Shown here: positions 1 to 8,300 of the stretch, piece by piece
Position numbering within the stretch: position 1 is the first letter of the stretch
Layout of the letters: each line of letters opens with the position of its first letter
Notes under the pieces: generated by a model
What the model saw: only the letters and a program-made list of their open reading frames with translations
Database searches by the model: none
Told to the model about the DNA's origin: nothing
From: Verrucomicrobiota bacterium
GTDB lineage: Bacteria > Verrucomicrobiota > Verrucomicrobiia > Limisphaerales > UBA9464
Assembly: GCA_025360495.1 (NCBI GenBank)
Contig: JANYCC010000232.1
Span: forward strand, 1 to 42,140
Direction: 5' to 3'
Length of the DNA stretch: 42,140 nt
Made by a program: the position numbers and the translations under genes

Positions 1-196
1 GCGGGATTACCTGCGGTGCCGGGTGCGGTATTTCAGCGATGGGTTCGTGTTCGGGGGCCGGGAGTTCGTGGAAGAGATCTTCCAGGCGGAACGGGCACGG
101 TTCGGGGAGAAGAGGAAGGACGGGGCGCGCCGCCTGAAGGGTGTGGACGGGGAATTATATGCCCTGCGGGACCTGCGCGTCGGGGTGTTCGGGTGA
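1..196 (+). CDS. REP-associated tyrosine transposase (RAYT), C-terminal fragment
   Basis: Frame 2 is open from the window edge to a TGA at 194-196 and encodes the last 64 residues of a protein whose start lies outside the window. The tail contains RYFSDGFVFG, then REFVEEIF, an F-G-x-K-R basic stretch and a terminal LYALRDLR. I recognise this as the C-terminal part of IS200-like Y1 transposases of the RAYT type, which are common in Verrucomicrobia. The catalytic HUH and Tyr motifs would lie upstream and cannot be checked. RAYTs are domesticated single-copy nucleases that act on REP palindromes. A palindrome preceded by GGAG lies 25-51 bp downstream, which fits that role. The family call is from memory of conserved tail residues, not a search. 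Confidence 0.7.
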   Translation, partial: RDYLRCRVRYFSDGFVFGGREFVEEIFQAERARFGEKRKDGARRLKGVDGELYALRDLRVGVFG

Positions 197-220
197 GATT
201 GAGGATTACAAACGGGGAGC

Positions 221-247
221 GGAGGTCGGATTCCGGAACTCCGGAAT
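221..247. repeat. REP-like palindrome next to the RAYT gene
   Basis: ATTCCGGA (230-237) and TCCGGAAT (240-247) form a perfect 8-bp inverted repeat with a 2-nt loop. The tetranucleotide GGAG (221-224) lies 5 nt upstream of the hairpin. RAYT proteins are known to recognise short hairpins with a conserved 5' GTAG or GGAG tetranucleotide. The position just behind a RAYT gene makes a REP site plausible. I did not find a second clear copy in this window. Confidence 0.5.
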
Positions 248-250
248 GAC

Positions 251-289
251 AACGAAAAACCCGCCCCGGGGATAGGCCACGGGCGGGTT
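251..289 (-). terminator. Rho-independent terminator of the cytochrome gene
   Basis: AACCCGCCC (258-266) pairs with GGGCGGGTT (281-289), leaving a 14-nt loop. Read on the minus strand, the stem is followed by TTTTTCGTT. It begins about 40 bp past the stop codon of the minus-strand cytochrome gene at 331, so it most likely ends that transcript, and with it the whole upstream minus-strand run. Confidence 0.85.
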
Positions 290-330
290 GCGAAACAATC
301 GGGCTTGTCGGTGTCCAACCGGAACGGCGG

Positions 331-717
331 TTACTTGTCCTCTTTGTGTTCCTTATGACAGGCCTTGCAATTGACGGCCTTCTTATATGTCTCCAAGGCA
401 CCCGGCTCACTTTTATCGAGGGCTTTCGCCGCGTTCAGAAGCGCCGTGGTTTTGGCCGTCCAACTGGCGGCATCGCCCTTGTCAGGCTTGTTCAGGCCCA
501 AAGACGGATAGTATTCCAACATCTTCTTGTAGTCTTCCTTGGTCCCCTGGCCCTTGGTGACCCGCTTGCCGACAGCGTCATCTCCCTTGTGCAGGGCCTT
601 CATGACTTCCTCGATGGAGTACTTGGGCTTGTCCGGTGCCGCAGAAACGGCCGGGGTGAGGGTGAACAGTCCGACGCCCAAGGCGACAGTGAGGGTCCAC
701 GTGCGGATGCGATACAT
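331..717 (-). CDS. Small exported c-type cytochrome (cytochrome c'-like layout)
   Basis: The 128-residue product has a Sec signal peptide (basic start, hydrophobic core, VSAAP cleavage region near residue 27) and one haem-binding motif, CKACH, at residues 117-121, close to the C terminus. A single C-terminal CXXCH on a mostly helical, Lys-rich chain resembles the cytochrome c' four-helix arrangement, but the low similarity leaves the exact family open. It would sit in the periplasm with covalently bound haem and carry electrons or bind small ligands. It is the last gene before a strong terminator and lies 72 bp downstream of the dienelactone hydrolase gene on the same strand, so co-transcription is possible. 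No clear Shine-Dalgarno sequence precedes the ATG. Confidence 0.75.
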   Translation of the reverse strand: MYRIRTWTLTVALGVGLFTLTPAVSAAPDKPKYSIEEVMKALHKGDDAVGKRVTKGQGTKEDYKKMLEYYPSLGLNKPDKGDAASWTAKTTALLNAAKALDKSEPGALETYKKAVNCKACHKEHKEDK

Positions 718-789
718 AGAGATGTGCTGCAGATTGAGTTGTGGGTGCGGCGCCCTCCCAACAAAAGGAAGGGCGAAAATCTGTGCGGA

Positions 790-1590
790 TCAGAGATGTC
801 CGAGGATCTCCCGGATCCGTTTCCAGGCGGCGTCCCGGGCCTTTTTGTTGGGTTCGTTGGCATCGGGCGCCTCACCGGCCCGAAGGAAACCATGGCCGGC
901 CCCCTCGTAGGTGACCGGTTCATAGGTCTTGCCGGCGGATTTCATGGCTTCGGTGGACTTCGGGATGGTCGTGTTCACGCGGGCGTCGTTGCCACCGTAG
1001 AAGCCGTACACCGGCGCCTTGATCTTCGCCAGATCTGCGGGGTTTTCCGGTCCGGTGCCATAGAAGACCAGGGCCGCATTCAATGCCGGGTTATGGGTCG
1101 CGTAACGAAACGTCTGCCCGCCGCCCCAACAGAATCCGGCCACCGCCAACCTGCCGTTGGCCGCGGGCAATCCCTTCGCATACGCCACCACTGCGTCGAG
1201 GTCGGCTGTGATCTGATCCGGAGGCAGGCTGCCGATCACCTTGCGCGCGCCGTCATCACCACCGAGTTCAGCGGTGCCGCCACCACCTGGAGCGGCACCC
1301 GAAAGCAGGTCCGGAGCCACGGCGATGTAACCGGCCTCGGCGAGTTGGTCCGCGACACCCCGCACCCAGTCGCTCAAGCCGAAGATCTCGTGGATCAAGA
1401 CCACCACCGGGGCTTTGTCCTTCACCTCGGGATAGGCCACGAAACAGGTCACTTCGCGGTTTCCCTGTTTCACCTTCACCCATTCGAGATGTCGGGGCGA
1501 TTTCTCCAAACGGGGCTTGGCCCAGTCCTGGGCGTGCAGAGTGAGGCCGAGGATCAGCAGCGTCAGAAAGCGGACAGTTTGGGATTTCAT
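790..1590 (-). CDS. Exported dienelactone hydrolase family protein
   Basis: This 266-residue alpha/beta hydrolase is of the dienelactone hydrolase (PF01738) family. The nucleophile motif is GFCWGG with Cys154, followed by Asp202 in GGNDARV and His233 in GAGHGF: the complete Cys-Asp-His triad of the family. The first 20 or so residues form a signal peptide ending LTLHA, so the enzyme is probably periplasmic. I start at 1590; the reading frame stays open further upstream but that extension is Arg/Pro-rich and would bury the signal peptide. The classical reaction opens dienelactone to maleylacetate in the modified ortho-cleavage pathway. Many relatives are general esterases, so the substrate is unproven. 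The next gene upstream encodes an exported intradiol dioxygenase, the enzyme class acting earlier in the same pathway. Confidence 0.85.
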   Translation of the reverse strand: MKSQTVRFLTLLILGLTLHAQDWAKPRLEKSPRHLEWVKVKQGNREVTCFVAYPEVKDKAPVVVLIHEIFGLSDWVRGVADQLAEAGYIAVAPDLLSGAAPGGGGTAELGGDDGARKVIGSLPPDQITADLDAVVAYAKGLPAANGRLAVAGFCWGGGQTFRYATHNPALNAALVFYGTGPENPADLAKIKAPVYGFYGGNDARVNTTIPKSTEAMKSAGKTYEPVTYEGAGHGFLRAGEAPDANEPNKKARDAAWKRIREILGHL

Positions 1591-1755
1591 GGTCAGGTGT
1601 CTGGAGGTTGGGGGCAGGACATGGCGACGCCGGGCATTGCCAGGTTCTGACCCACCATCTGTTGATTCGGTTACGTCAATTTCCGGCAAGGCTCCTGGAC
1701 GCAAGCGAGCCTCACTTCCCCGGGGGCGTCCGGGAGCACGGCAACCCGTCGAGTT

Positions 1756-2433
1756 TCAGGCCGCAGGCGTGAATCCGAGGACGATGTCGAACTTCGCGGT
1801 CAATTCACCCACGCGCGAGGTCGGCAAGGGGACGAACGGCACAAGGACCGATTTGCGCGCTGCGGGATCGGTGATCGCCTTCAGCACGCCGTCCTTCGCA
1901 TTGCCGGGTTCACCCTGGATATAACATTGGGTGATGAACTTTTCGTGGGCGGGAAACTTCACCGCGAAATGGATGTGCGGAGTCCGTCCGGGATAGGGGA
2001 CCGGCTTGATCGTGCGGAACAGGTATTCACCCGTGGATCCCGTGCGAAACCGGCCGAACCCTTGGAAATTGCGATCCCGTTTGGCTCCGTTGTCGCTCCC
2101 GCTGTGCAGGTACACTCCCGCCGCGTCGGCCTGCCAGATCTCGACCAAGGCGTTGCGGACCGGCGCGCCGCGTCCATCCAGGATCCGCCCATTGAGCCAG
2201 GTCACGACGCCTGCGGCGGGGGTCAGCGAATCGTTGACGACCAGCAAGTCATTGTCGGTGTCGAGCGGCAGGTGGTCCGGGTAGAAAGGCCCCTCGGTCT
2301 GGGCCGGGGTGCGGGTCAACGCCGCGGCATAGAGCCCGGGCACCGCCAGCAACGCCGCGGCGCCGCCGATTTGTTCCAGGAATCCGCGCCGGGAACGACG
2401 CAGCCAAAGATTGGGGGCATCATGGGTCTTCAT
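1756..2433 (-). CDS. Tat-exported intradiol ring-cleavage dioxygenase
   Basis: The 225-residue product belongs to the intradiol dioxygenases (protocatechuate 3,4-dioxygenase beta-subunit-like, PF00775). All four non-haem Fe(III) ligands are visible: Tyr108 in AGVYLH, Tyr147 in KPVPYPG, and His153 and His155 in PHIHF. The Tyr-to-His loop is short (6 residues between Tyr147 and His153, against 13 in classical protocatechuate dioxygenase), as in many small single-subunit relatives. A twin-arginine signal (RRSRRGFLEQ, residues 12-21) and hydrophobic segment show folded export to the periplasm. The enzyme should cleave a catechol-type ring between its hydroxyls; the substrate cannot be read from sequence. 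It lies 165 bp upstream of the exported dienelactone hydrolase and 29 bp downstream of the ThuA gene, all on the minus strand. Confidence 0.88.
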   Translation of the reverse strand: MKTHDAPNLWLRRSRRGFLEQIGGAAALLAVPGLYAAALTRTPAQTEGPFYPDHLPLDTDNDLLVVNDSLTPAAGVVTWLNGRILDGRGAPVRNALVEIWQADAAGVYLHSGSDNGAKRDRNFQGFGRFRTGSTGEYLFRTIKPVPYPGRTPHIHFAVKFPAHEKFITQCYIQGEPGNAKDGVLKAITDPAARKSVLVPFVPLPTSRVGELTAKFDIVLGFTPAA

Positions 2434-2462
2434 GGGATCATCGCATCATTTTCATTTCACGG

Positions 2463-3329
2463 TCATTGGTCTCCCGACTGCAAATGAAAGGCCTGATCTT
2501 TCGCCGGGACCTTGGGTTGGGCGGCCCAGACCACGCCCCGGGAAAGCAACTCGAGGTAGGCCGGGTCGCGGAAAGTGTCGTCGGAATGGCCATAGGTGGT
2601 TCCAAAAACGCGGGTGCCGTGGTAATTGTTCACCCACACGACCGGCTGCGACTCGCCGGTCTTCTCGCTCACCGAAGTCGCCAGCGCCTGCGCGCCCGGC
2701 CACAGCTTTTCGATGACATACAATTCGTCGGGCGGACTGGTCCAGGCGGCCGGGAATCCCCGCATGACCGGATGGTCCGGCGCCACCACCTTGACCGGAT
2801 AACGGCTGAGGTTTTCGTGGTGCCGGCTGGTGACGCCGAGGAATTCACGCCAGTCATCAAACGGCAACGCCCGGTAGGTGTGCATCGCGCAATGAACCAC
2901 CACCGCCGGCTTGCCCGCCTGGTGCGCCGCCGTGATGCGACGGATATACGCGGCGTCGGTGGTGTCCGCAAAACACTCGTTGTGGACCACGACATCGTAG
3001 GGTTGAGCCCAGTCCGGCCGGTCATAAAGTGTGATCTGTCCTTGGGTGCCGTTCCCGCCTTCGTTGACCACCGTGAATTGGGCGTCGGCCCGGCGTTGCA
3101 CGGCATTGGTCAGGGCACCGGCTTGGAAGGGGTAGTTGTGGCAGCAACCTCCGGTGATCAACAGGACCCGCAGCGGACGGCCGGTGTACAGTTTTGGCTG
3201 GGGATCGGCGGCCCGGACGGCCACCGACGCCAGCCACAGGCCTGCAAAGGCCAGGAGTCCAAGGGCAAGGCGCCGGAGCGAAAGAGGATTCAGGGACGAA
3301 ACACGCATGGAATGGAGGAACCGATGCAT
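2463..3329 (-). CDS. Exported ThuA-domain protein
   Basis: The 288-residue product has an N-terminal signal segment (residues about 17-40, ending AVRAADP) followed by a ThuA/trehalose-utilisation type domain (PF06283): a glutamine-amidotransferase-like fold with VLLITGGCCHNY near the start, YDVVVHNECF, and a late G-R-V-F-G-T-T-Y-G-H strand-loop. ThuA was linked to trehalose and disaccharide metabolism in rhizobia. In Verrucomicrobia and Planctomycetes the domain is common in secreted proteins of unknown substrate. I prefer the ATG at 3329, preceded by an AAAAGGGG stretch; the ATG at 3308 is also possible. The longer open frame upstream looks like non-coding leader. It is divergent from dnaG, and its 3' end is 29 bp before the dioxygenase gene. 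Confidence 0.78.
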   Translation of the reverse strand: MHRFLHSMRVSSLNPLSLRRLALGLLAFAGLWLASVAVRAADPQPKLYTGRPLRVLLITGGCCHNYPFQAGALTNAVQRRADAQFTVVNEGGNGTQGQITLYDRPDWAQPYDVVVHNECFADTTDAAYIRRITAAHQAGKPAVVVHCAMHTYRALPFDDWREFLGVTSRHHENLSRYPVKVVAPDHPVMRGFPAAWTSPPDELYVIEKLWPGAQALATSVSEKTGESQPVVWVNNYHGTRVFGTTYGHSDDTFRDPAYLELLSRGVVWAAQPKVPAKDQAFHLQSGDQ

Positions 3330-3496
3330 TATGGACCCCTTTTCCCCGGACGTCACCAATTGCTTCGGGGTTGTCTGGGGCGTCCGCAATGCCCGCCCGC
3401 AACCGCCCGTAACCGCCGCTTGCCAGACCGGGCCCCGCACCGTACTCCGTGACCTGAGCGCCGCCGTATCCACGGTGAACGTCCGCCCCGTCCGGC

Positions 3497-5305
3497 ATGC
3501 CGTTTTACTCCGAGCAATTCATCGACCGGGTCCGCACCGCGAACGACATCGTGGACGTGATCGGCGCCAGCCTGCCGCTCAAGCGGGCGGGGACGAACTT
3601 CCGGACGCTGTGCCCGTTTCACAAGGAGAAGACCCCCAGCTTCAACGTCAACCCGGCCCTCCAGATCTTCCACTGCTTCGGCTGCCATGCGGGTGGCAAC
3701 GTTTTCAAGTTCATCCAGCAATACGAAAACCTCGGGTTCCCAGAAGCCGTTGAACGCCTCGCCGAACGCGCCCGCATCCCGCTGGAATTCGAGAACGATC
3801 CCGCCGCCGCCCGCGCCCGGGGCAACAAGGACCAATTGCTCAGCCTGCACGAGGCCGTCTGCCAACGCTGGCAACAGTGCCTCGCGACGGAGGCCGGCGG
3901 TCAGGCTGCCCGCGATTATCTGGCCCAACGCGGGGTGGGTGCCGACGCCATCCGCGAATTCCGGCTCGGTGCCGCCCCCGAGTCCTGGGATGACACGGTG
4001 AATTGGGCCCGGAATCGCGGGCTCGACCCGGCCCTCTGCGAACAGGCGGGCCTCACTGTCCGCAATGCCGAATCGGGGCGCCAATACGACCGTTTCCGCG
4101 GACGCCTGATGTTCCCGATCACCGATGAACAGGGTCGGGTGATTGCTTTCAGTGGACGCATCCTCCAAGGCGATGAGAAGGCCGCAAAATACGTCAATTC
4201 CCCCGAGACCCCGCTCTTCACCAAGGGCCGGGTCCTGTTCGCGCTCGACAAGGCCAAGCGCCCGATCATCGAAGCCGGTCATGCCGTGATCTGCGAGGGA
4301 CAACTCGACACCATCGCGTGCCATGCCGCCGGGATCCGCAATGTCGTCGCCCCCCAGGGCACCGCGCTCACCGCCGAACACGCCCGGATCCTCAAGCGTT
4401 ACGTCGATGAAGTGATCCTTTGTTTCGACGGCGACAAGGCCGGTCGTGCCGCCGCCGTCCGCTCGCTCGACGACTGCCTCGGTTCCGGGCTCACGATCAA
4501 GGTCGCCTCCATCCCGCCGCCCGACGATCCCGACAGCCATATCAAGAAACACGGGGCCGATTCCTTCCGGGCCATCCTCTCGGGCGCGCGGGATTTCTTC
4601 GATTTCTACCTGCAGTTGCTGGGCGAGGAAAATGACCGGACATCGGACAAGGGCCGGCTGGCGATCACCCGGGCGATGGCGGGGAAACTGCATCTTGCGG
4701 GCAGCGCGGTGCTGCTGGACACCTACGCGCAGAAGACGGCCCAAAGCCTCGCCGTCCGGGTGGAATCGGTGCGGGCCGAATTCGCGAAGGCCCGGCCCGG
4801 CGCGCCTGCCCCGGCACGGGAGGAAGAACCCGACGAGGATCTTGCGGCTGAGTTGCCACGGCCATCGCAGCCCGAATTCTGGCTGTTGAAATTCCTGTGC
4901 CTGGCCGACCCCACGTTGCTCGACTGGGCGTTCGCACATCTGGACCCGAATTGGATCCTCCATCCGACGGTGCGCCGGATCGTTGAACTCCGCCTTCACC
5001 AGGCGGGCACGGGCGGAAATGGTGATGTCGGCGCTCTGATCCAGGAACTGGGCGATGATGAGGCGGCACGTCGGTTGGTGACCGAGGCGGCGTCGGACCC
5101 GCGCCCGATTCCGAATCTTGAGCTACAGGTGCAAAACACGACTCGAACCCTCCGGGACGCACATATCAGTCGTCAAATCGGGGAAATCCGGCTGCGGTTG
5201 AATGACAGTGCGCTTCCGATGGAACAGCAACACGCAATCCAAAGGCAGCATCTGGAATTGCTTGCCCGGAAGAGCCAGCCGCTCACCCCGCTGGCGGACT
5301 CGTGA
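3497..5305 (+). CDS. dnaG: DNA primase
   Basis: DnaG synthesises the RNA primers for chromosome replication. The 602-residue product shows the whole family layout. The CHC2 zinc finger comes first, with ligands Cys39, His42, Cys60 and Cys63 (CPFH and CFGC). The catalytic core follows, with a TOPRIM Glu267 in the EGQLD motif and acidic residues Asp311 and Asp313 in CFDGDKAG, plus a DDPDSHIKKHG motif near 343. A C-terminal helicase-binding region runs from about 430 to the end. Length matches the usual 580-620. The Glu motif reads EGQLD where many bacteria have EGYMD. No Shine-Dalgarno sequence is visible. The gene starts 167 bp from the divergent ThuA start, and its last 23 bp overlap the end of the convergent addA-like gene. 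No rpoD or rpsU lies next to it. Confidence 0.97.
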   Translation: MPFYSEQFIDRVRTANDIVDVIGASLPLKRAGTNFRTLCPFHKEKTPSFNVNPALQIFHCFGCHAGGNVFKFIQQYENLGFPEAVERLAERARIPLEFENDPAAARARGNKDQLLSLHEAVCQRWQQCLATEAGGQAARDYLAQRGVGADAIREFRLGAAPESWDDTVNWARNRGLDPALCEQAGLTVRNAESGRQYDRFRGRLMFPITDEQGRVIAFSGRILQGDEKAAKYVNSPETPLFTKGRVLFALDKAKRPIIEAGHAVICEGQLDTIACHAAGIRNVVAPQGTALTAEHARILKRYVDEVILCFDGDKAGRAAAVRSLDDCLGSGLTIKVASIPPPDDPDSHIKKHGADSFRAILSGARDFFDFYLQLLGEENDRTSDKGRLAITRAMAGKLHLAGSAVLLDTYAQKTAQSLAVRVESVRAEFAKARPGAPAPAREEEPDEDLAAELPRPSQPEFWLLKFLCLADPTLLDWAFAHLDPNWILHPTVRRIVELRLHQAGTGGNGDVGALIQELGDDEAARRLVTEAASDPRPIPNLELQVQNTTRTLRDAHISRQIGEIRLRLNDSALPMEQQHAIQRQHLELLARKSQPLTPLADS

Positions 5306-8300
5306 ACACGATTTCGACACTTTCGCCCGTGGTCAGGAAATGCAGCCAGCAGCCCGTGACCTTGCGCCCGTAGATGCGCCCCAAGGCCAGTGCGTACACC
5401 TGCAGTTGCGGCCGATAGGCCGTCACCTTCGCCTGGGTCGCCGCACCGGGCGTCACCCGGTCGGTCTTATAGTCGAGCAACCAGAGGCCGTCCGCCTCCA
5501 GCACCGCCAGATCGACCACCCCCTGCGCCACGACGAATTCGGCGTCATCGAGCGAACCGGCGGATCCCAAGCCGAGCCGGCGAAGATCGGCCGCATCGAG
5601 CCGCATCGTGAAGGGGATTTCCCGACGCAGTCCTTTCCCGGCCGCACGGATCCGCTCCCCCAAGGGCGAGGTCCAGAAACGCGCGAGCGCCCCGACGTCC
5701 AGCAACGCCGCCTCTGCATCGGTGAAACGGCCCGCGATCCGGAGCCGTTGCACCTCCGCCGCCACCCCGGCGACATCCACCGCGCATGCCGGATCGACGT
5801 GCTCCAGAAAACGGTGATGCACCAACCCACGTTCCACAGCGGAGACGTCGTCCGGTTCCGTGGCGGGCCTCGGGACATGGGTGGTCCAAGAATCGAAACT
5901 GGCGGAATCCCCCGCCGCTTCCGCCGCCAACCGTTTGCGCAGGCCGGTGACCGTGACCTTCGCGGATTCCAAGGTGGCCGTTGCGAACGGATAAGGCGCG
6001 GGCGCCTCGTCCGGCATTGCTTCGAATGCCGGGACGATTCCGGCCACAGGCACGACTGCAGGTGGCTGCCGCCAGATCCTCCACACATGATCCTCGCCCT
6101 GCCCTTGGTCGACCGGGTTCCATCCCCCACCGGATTCCGCCACGATCACGGGGCCCAACCAATCGAGCGGATTGCGTGCCTCCTCGATCTCCCCGACCGG
6201 AAGCGGACCGGCACCCATGGAATCCGCGGCTTCCGGCCAGGTTTCCGTCACCGCCTTTTCGGAAGTTGTCCCGATCAGCAAGAGGTGATCGACCGGACGC
6301 GTGAAGGCGACATAGAGAAGCCGCAGTTCCTCGCCGAGGCATTCGCGACGTTGCCGTTTTTGCGCCAACCACAGCGGCAGGCTCGGATATCGCCGATCCG
6401 CCCCCGCCACCACGACCGGGCACAACCCATATTCCTCGTCGCGCACCACTTCGCCCGACTGCAGATCACCCAGATTGAATTTCCGGCCCAGTCCACCGAC
6501 GGCGACGACCGGGAATTCCAAGCCTTTGCTCCGGTGAATGGTGAGCAATTGGACGGCGTCGCCCCCCGCACCGGTCGAGGGCTCCAGACGGTCGGCATCG
6601 GCCTGGGCCCGGAGCCAACCGAGGAAGCGATAGAGACCGCCGCGTTGGCCGCGGTCGAAGTCCCGCGCGAGTTCCAAGAGGCGGCGCACATTGGCGAGGG
6701 CGGGCGCACTCTCCGGTTTCCGTTCGAGCCGCGACTCATACCCGGTGTCATCCAACACGGCCTCGACGACGGCGGCCACACCGCGACGTTCCACACAACG
6801 CCGCCACGCCGGGTACCACCCGAGCAAACGATCCAACCGTCGCCATGCGCGGGCCGCAAACACCGCGGTCGCCGGGTGCGTGAACACGGCGTCGCCCGAG
6901 AGCACCGGACGGCCATCGTCATCGACCAAGGGGGGGGCTCCGGCGGGATCCGGGGCGGCCTGCTGGGAAGGCGCATTCCCATGCGCTCCTACGACGGGCT
7001 CGGAGGGATCCGGGGACGGCGCATTCCCATGCGCTGCCCCGACGGGCTCGGGGGAATCCAGACCGAATCGCATCCCGGCCACATGGAAAGCCTGCACCAA
7101 AGTCCACCACCGCTCCTCCCGCCGCGCGAACATCCGCACCGTGGCCAATTCATTCAGGTCATCCAACCCGGTCAATGGCGACCGCAGCACCGCGACCAGG
7201 GGGATGTCTTGGAGCGGGTTGTCCAGGCACTGCAAAATCGCCACCAAATCGCCCACCTCGATCCGCTCGAAAAAGCCCGATTGACGGGCGTGCAATGGGA
7301 TTCCCGCCGCCCGGAATTCCAGCACATATTCCGTCGCGCGATCCCGTTCCGCCCGCAGCAACACCGCCATGTCCGACCACCGGACCGGGCGGAATTCCTG
7401 CAGCGCACGATCCCAAACCGGCGTCGCGGCAGTCCGCAGAGCCGCCAAACGGGTCGCCACAATCCGCGCTTCCACCCGACCGGTGCTCAACGCTTCGGCT
7501 TCGTCGCCGGTGTCGGCGTCGGCCTCCCCATTGCGCGGCGCCGCCACCACCAGGTGGACTTCAACGCGCGGGGTGATGTCGGCCGCCCGGGCCAGGGGGG
7601 CGCGATGAGCGGGATCGCCGAATTGCAAGGCTGCCCCGGGTCCATAATCCACGCCCCCGACCTCCCGCCGCAGGATCCGCGGGAAAACCCGGTTGACCCA
7701 TCCCAGCAGGCTTTCCGCCGAACGGAAATTTTCGGTCAACGGCAAGACCCGTCCCACCGCCCCAGGGATCGACCACTCGTCCGCGGTCCGTTGGAACAGG
7801 TGTGGATCGGCCAGACGGAACCGGTAGATGCTCTGCTTGACGTCCCCGACGAGGAACCGGTTCGCCCGTTCCCCTTCACGGCTCACCGCGATGAGGATCG
7901 CCTCCTGGGCGGCGTTCAGGTCCTGGCATTCGTCCACCACCACCAAGTCGAAGCGCTCGCGACACGCCGCCGCCACGCTGCCATCGCCACGCACCAGAAG
8001 TTCGAGGGCGAACTGTTCGAGGTCCGCAAAATCCACGACGCCCCGGGCGCGTTTCTCCTCGGACAACCGACCTTCGAACGCCCGCACCAAGTGGGCGAGC
8101 GTCCCCATGTTTCCGCGACAAAGGTTCCAATCTTCCGCCAACGGATCCCGACCGTCCGCTGCCGGCATCAGGGATTGGAGAAAATGAACGTCCTTGAACA
8201 ACGCCGCCAGAGGCTCACGGCACACGGTCTTGCGACGCGCCGGCCAGGCTTCATCCGCCGCCTCGGCCAAGCCCGCCAACAATCCGGCGAATGCCTGCCC

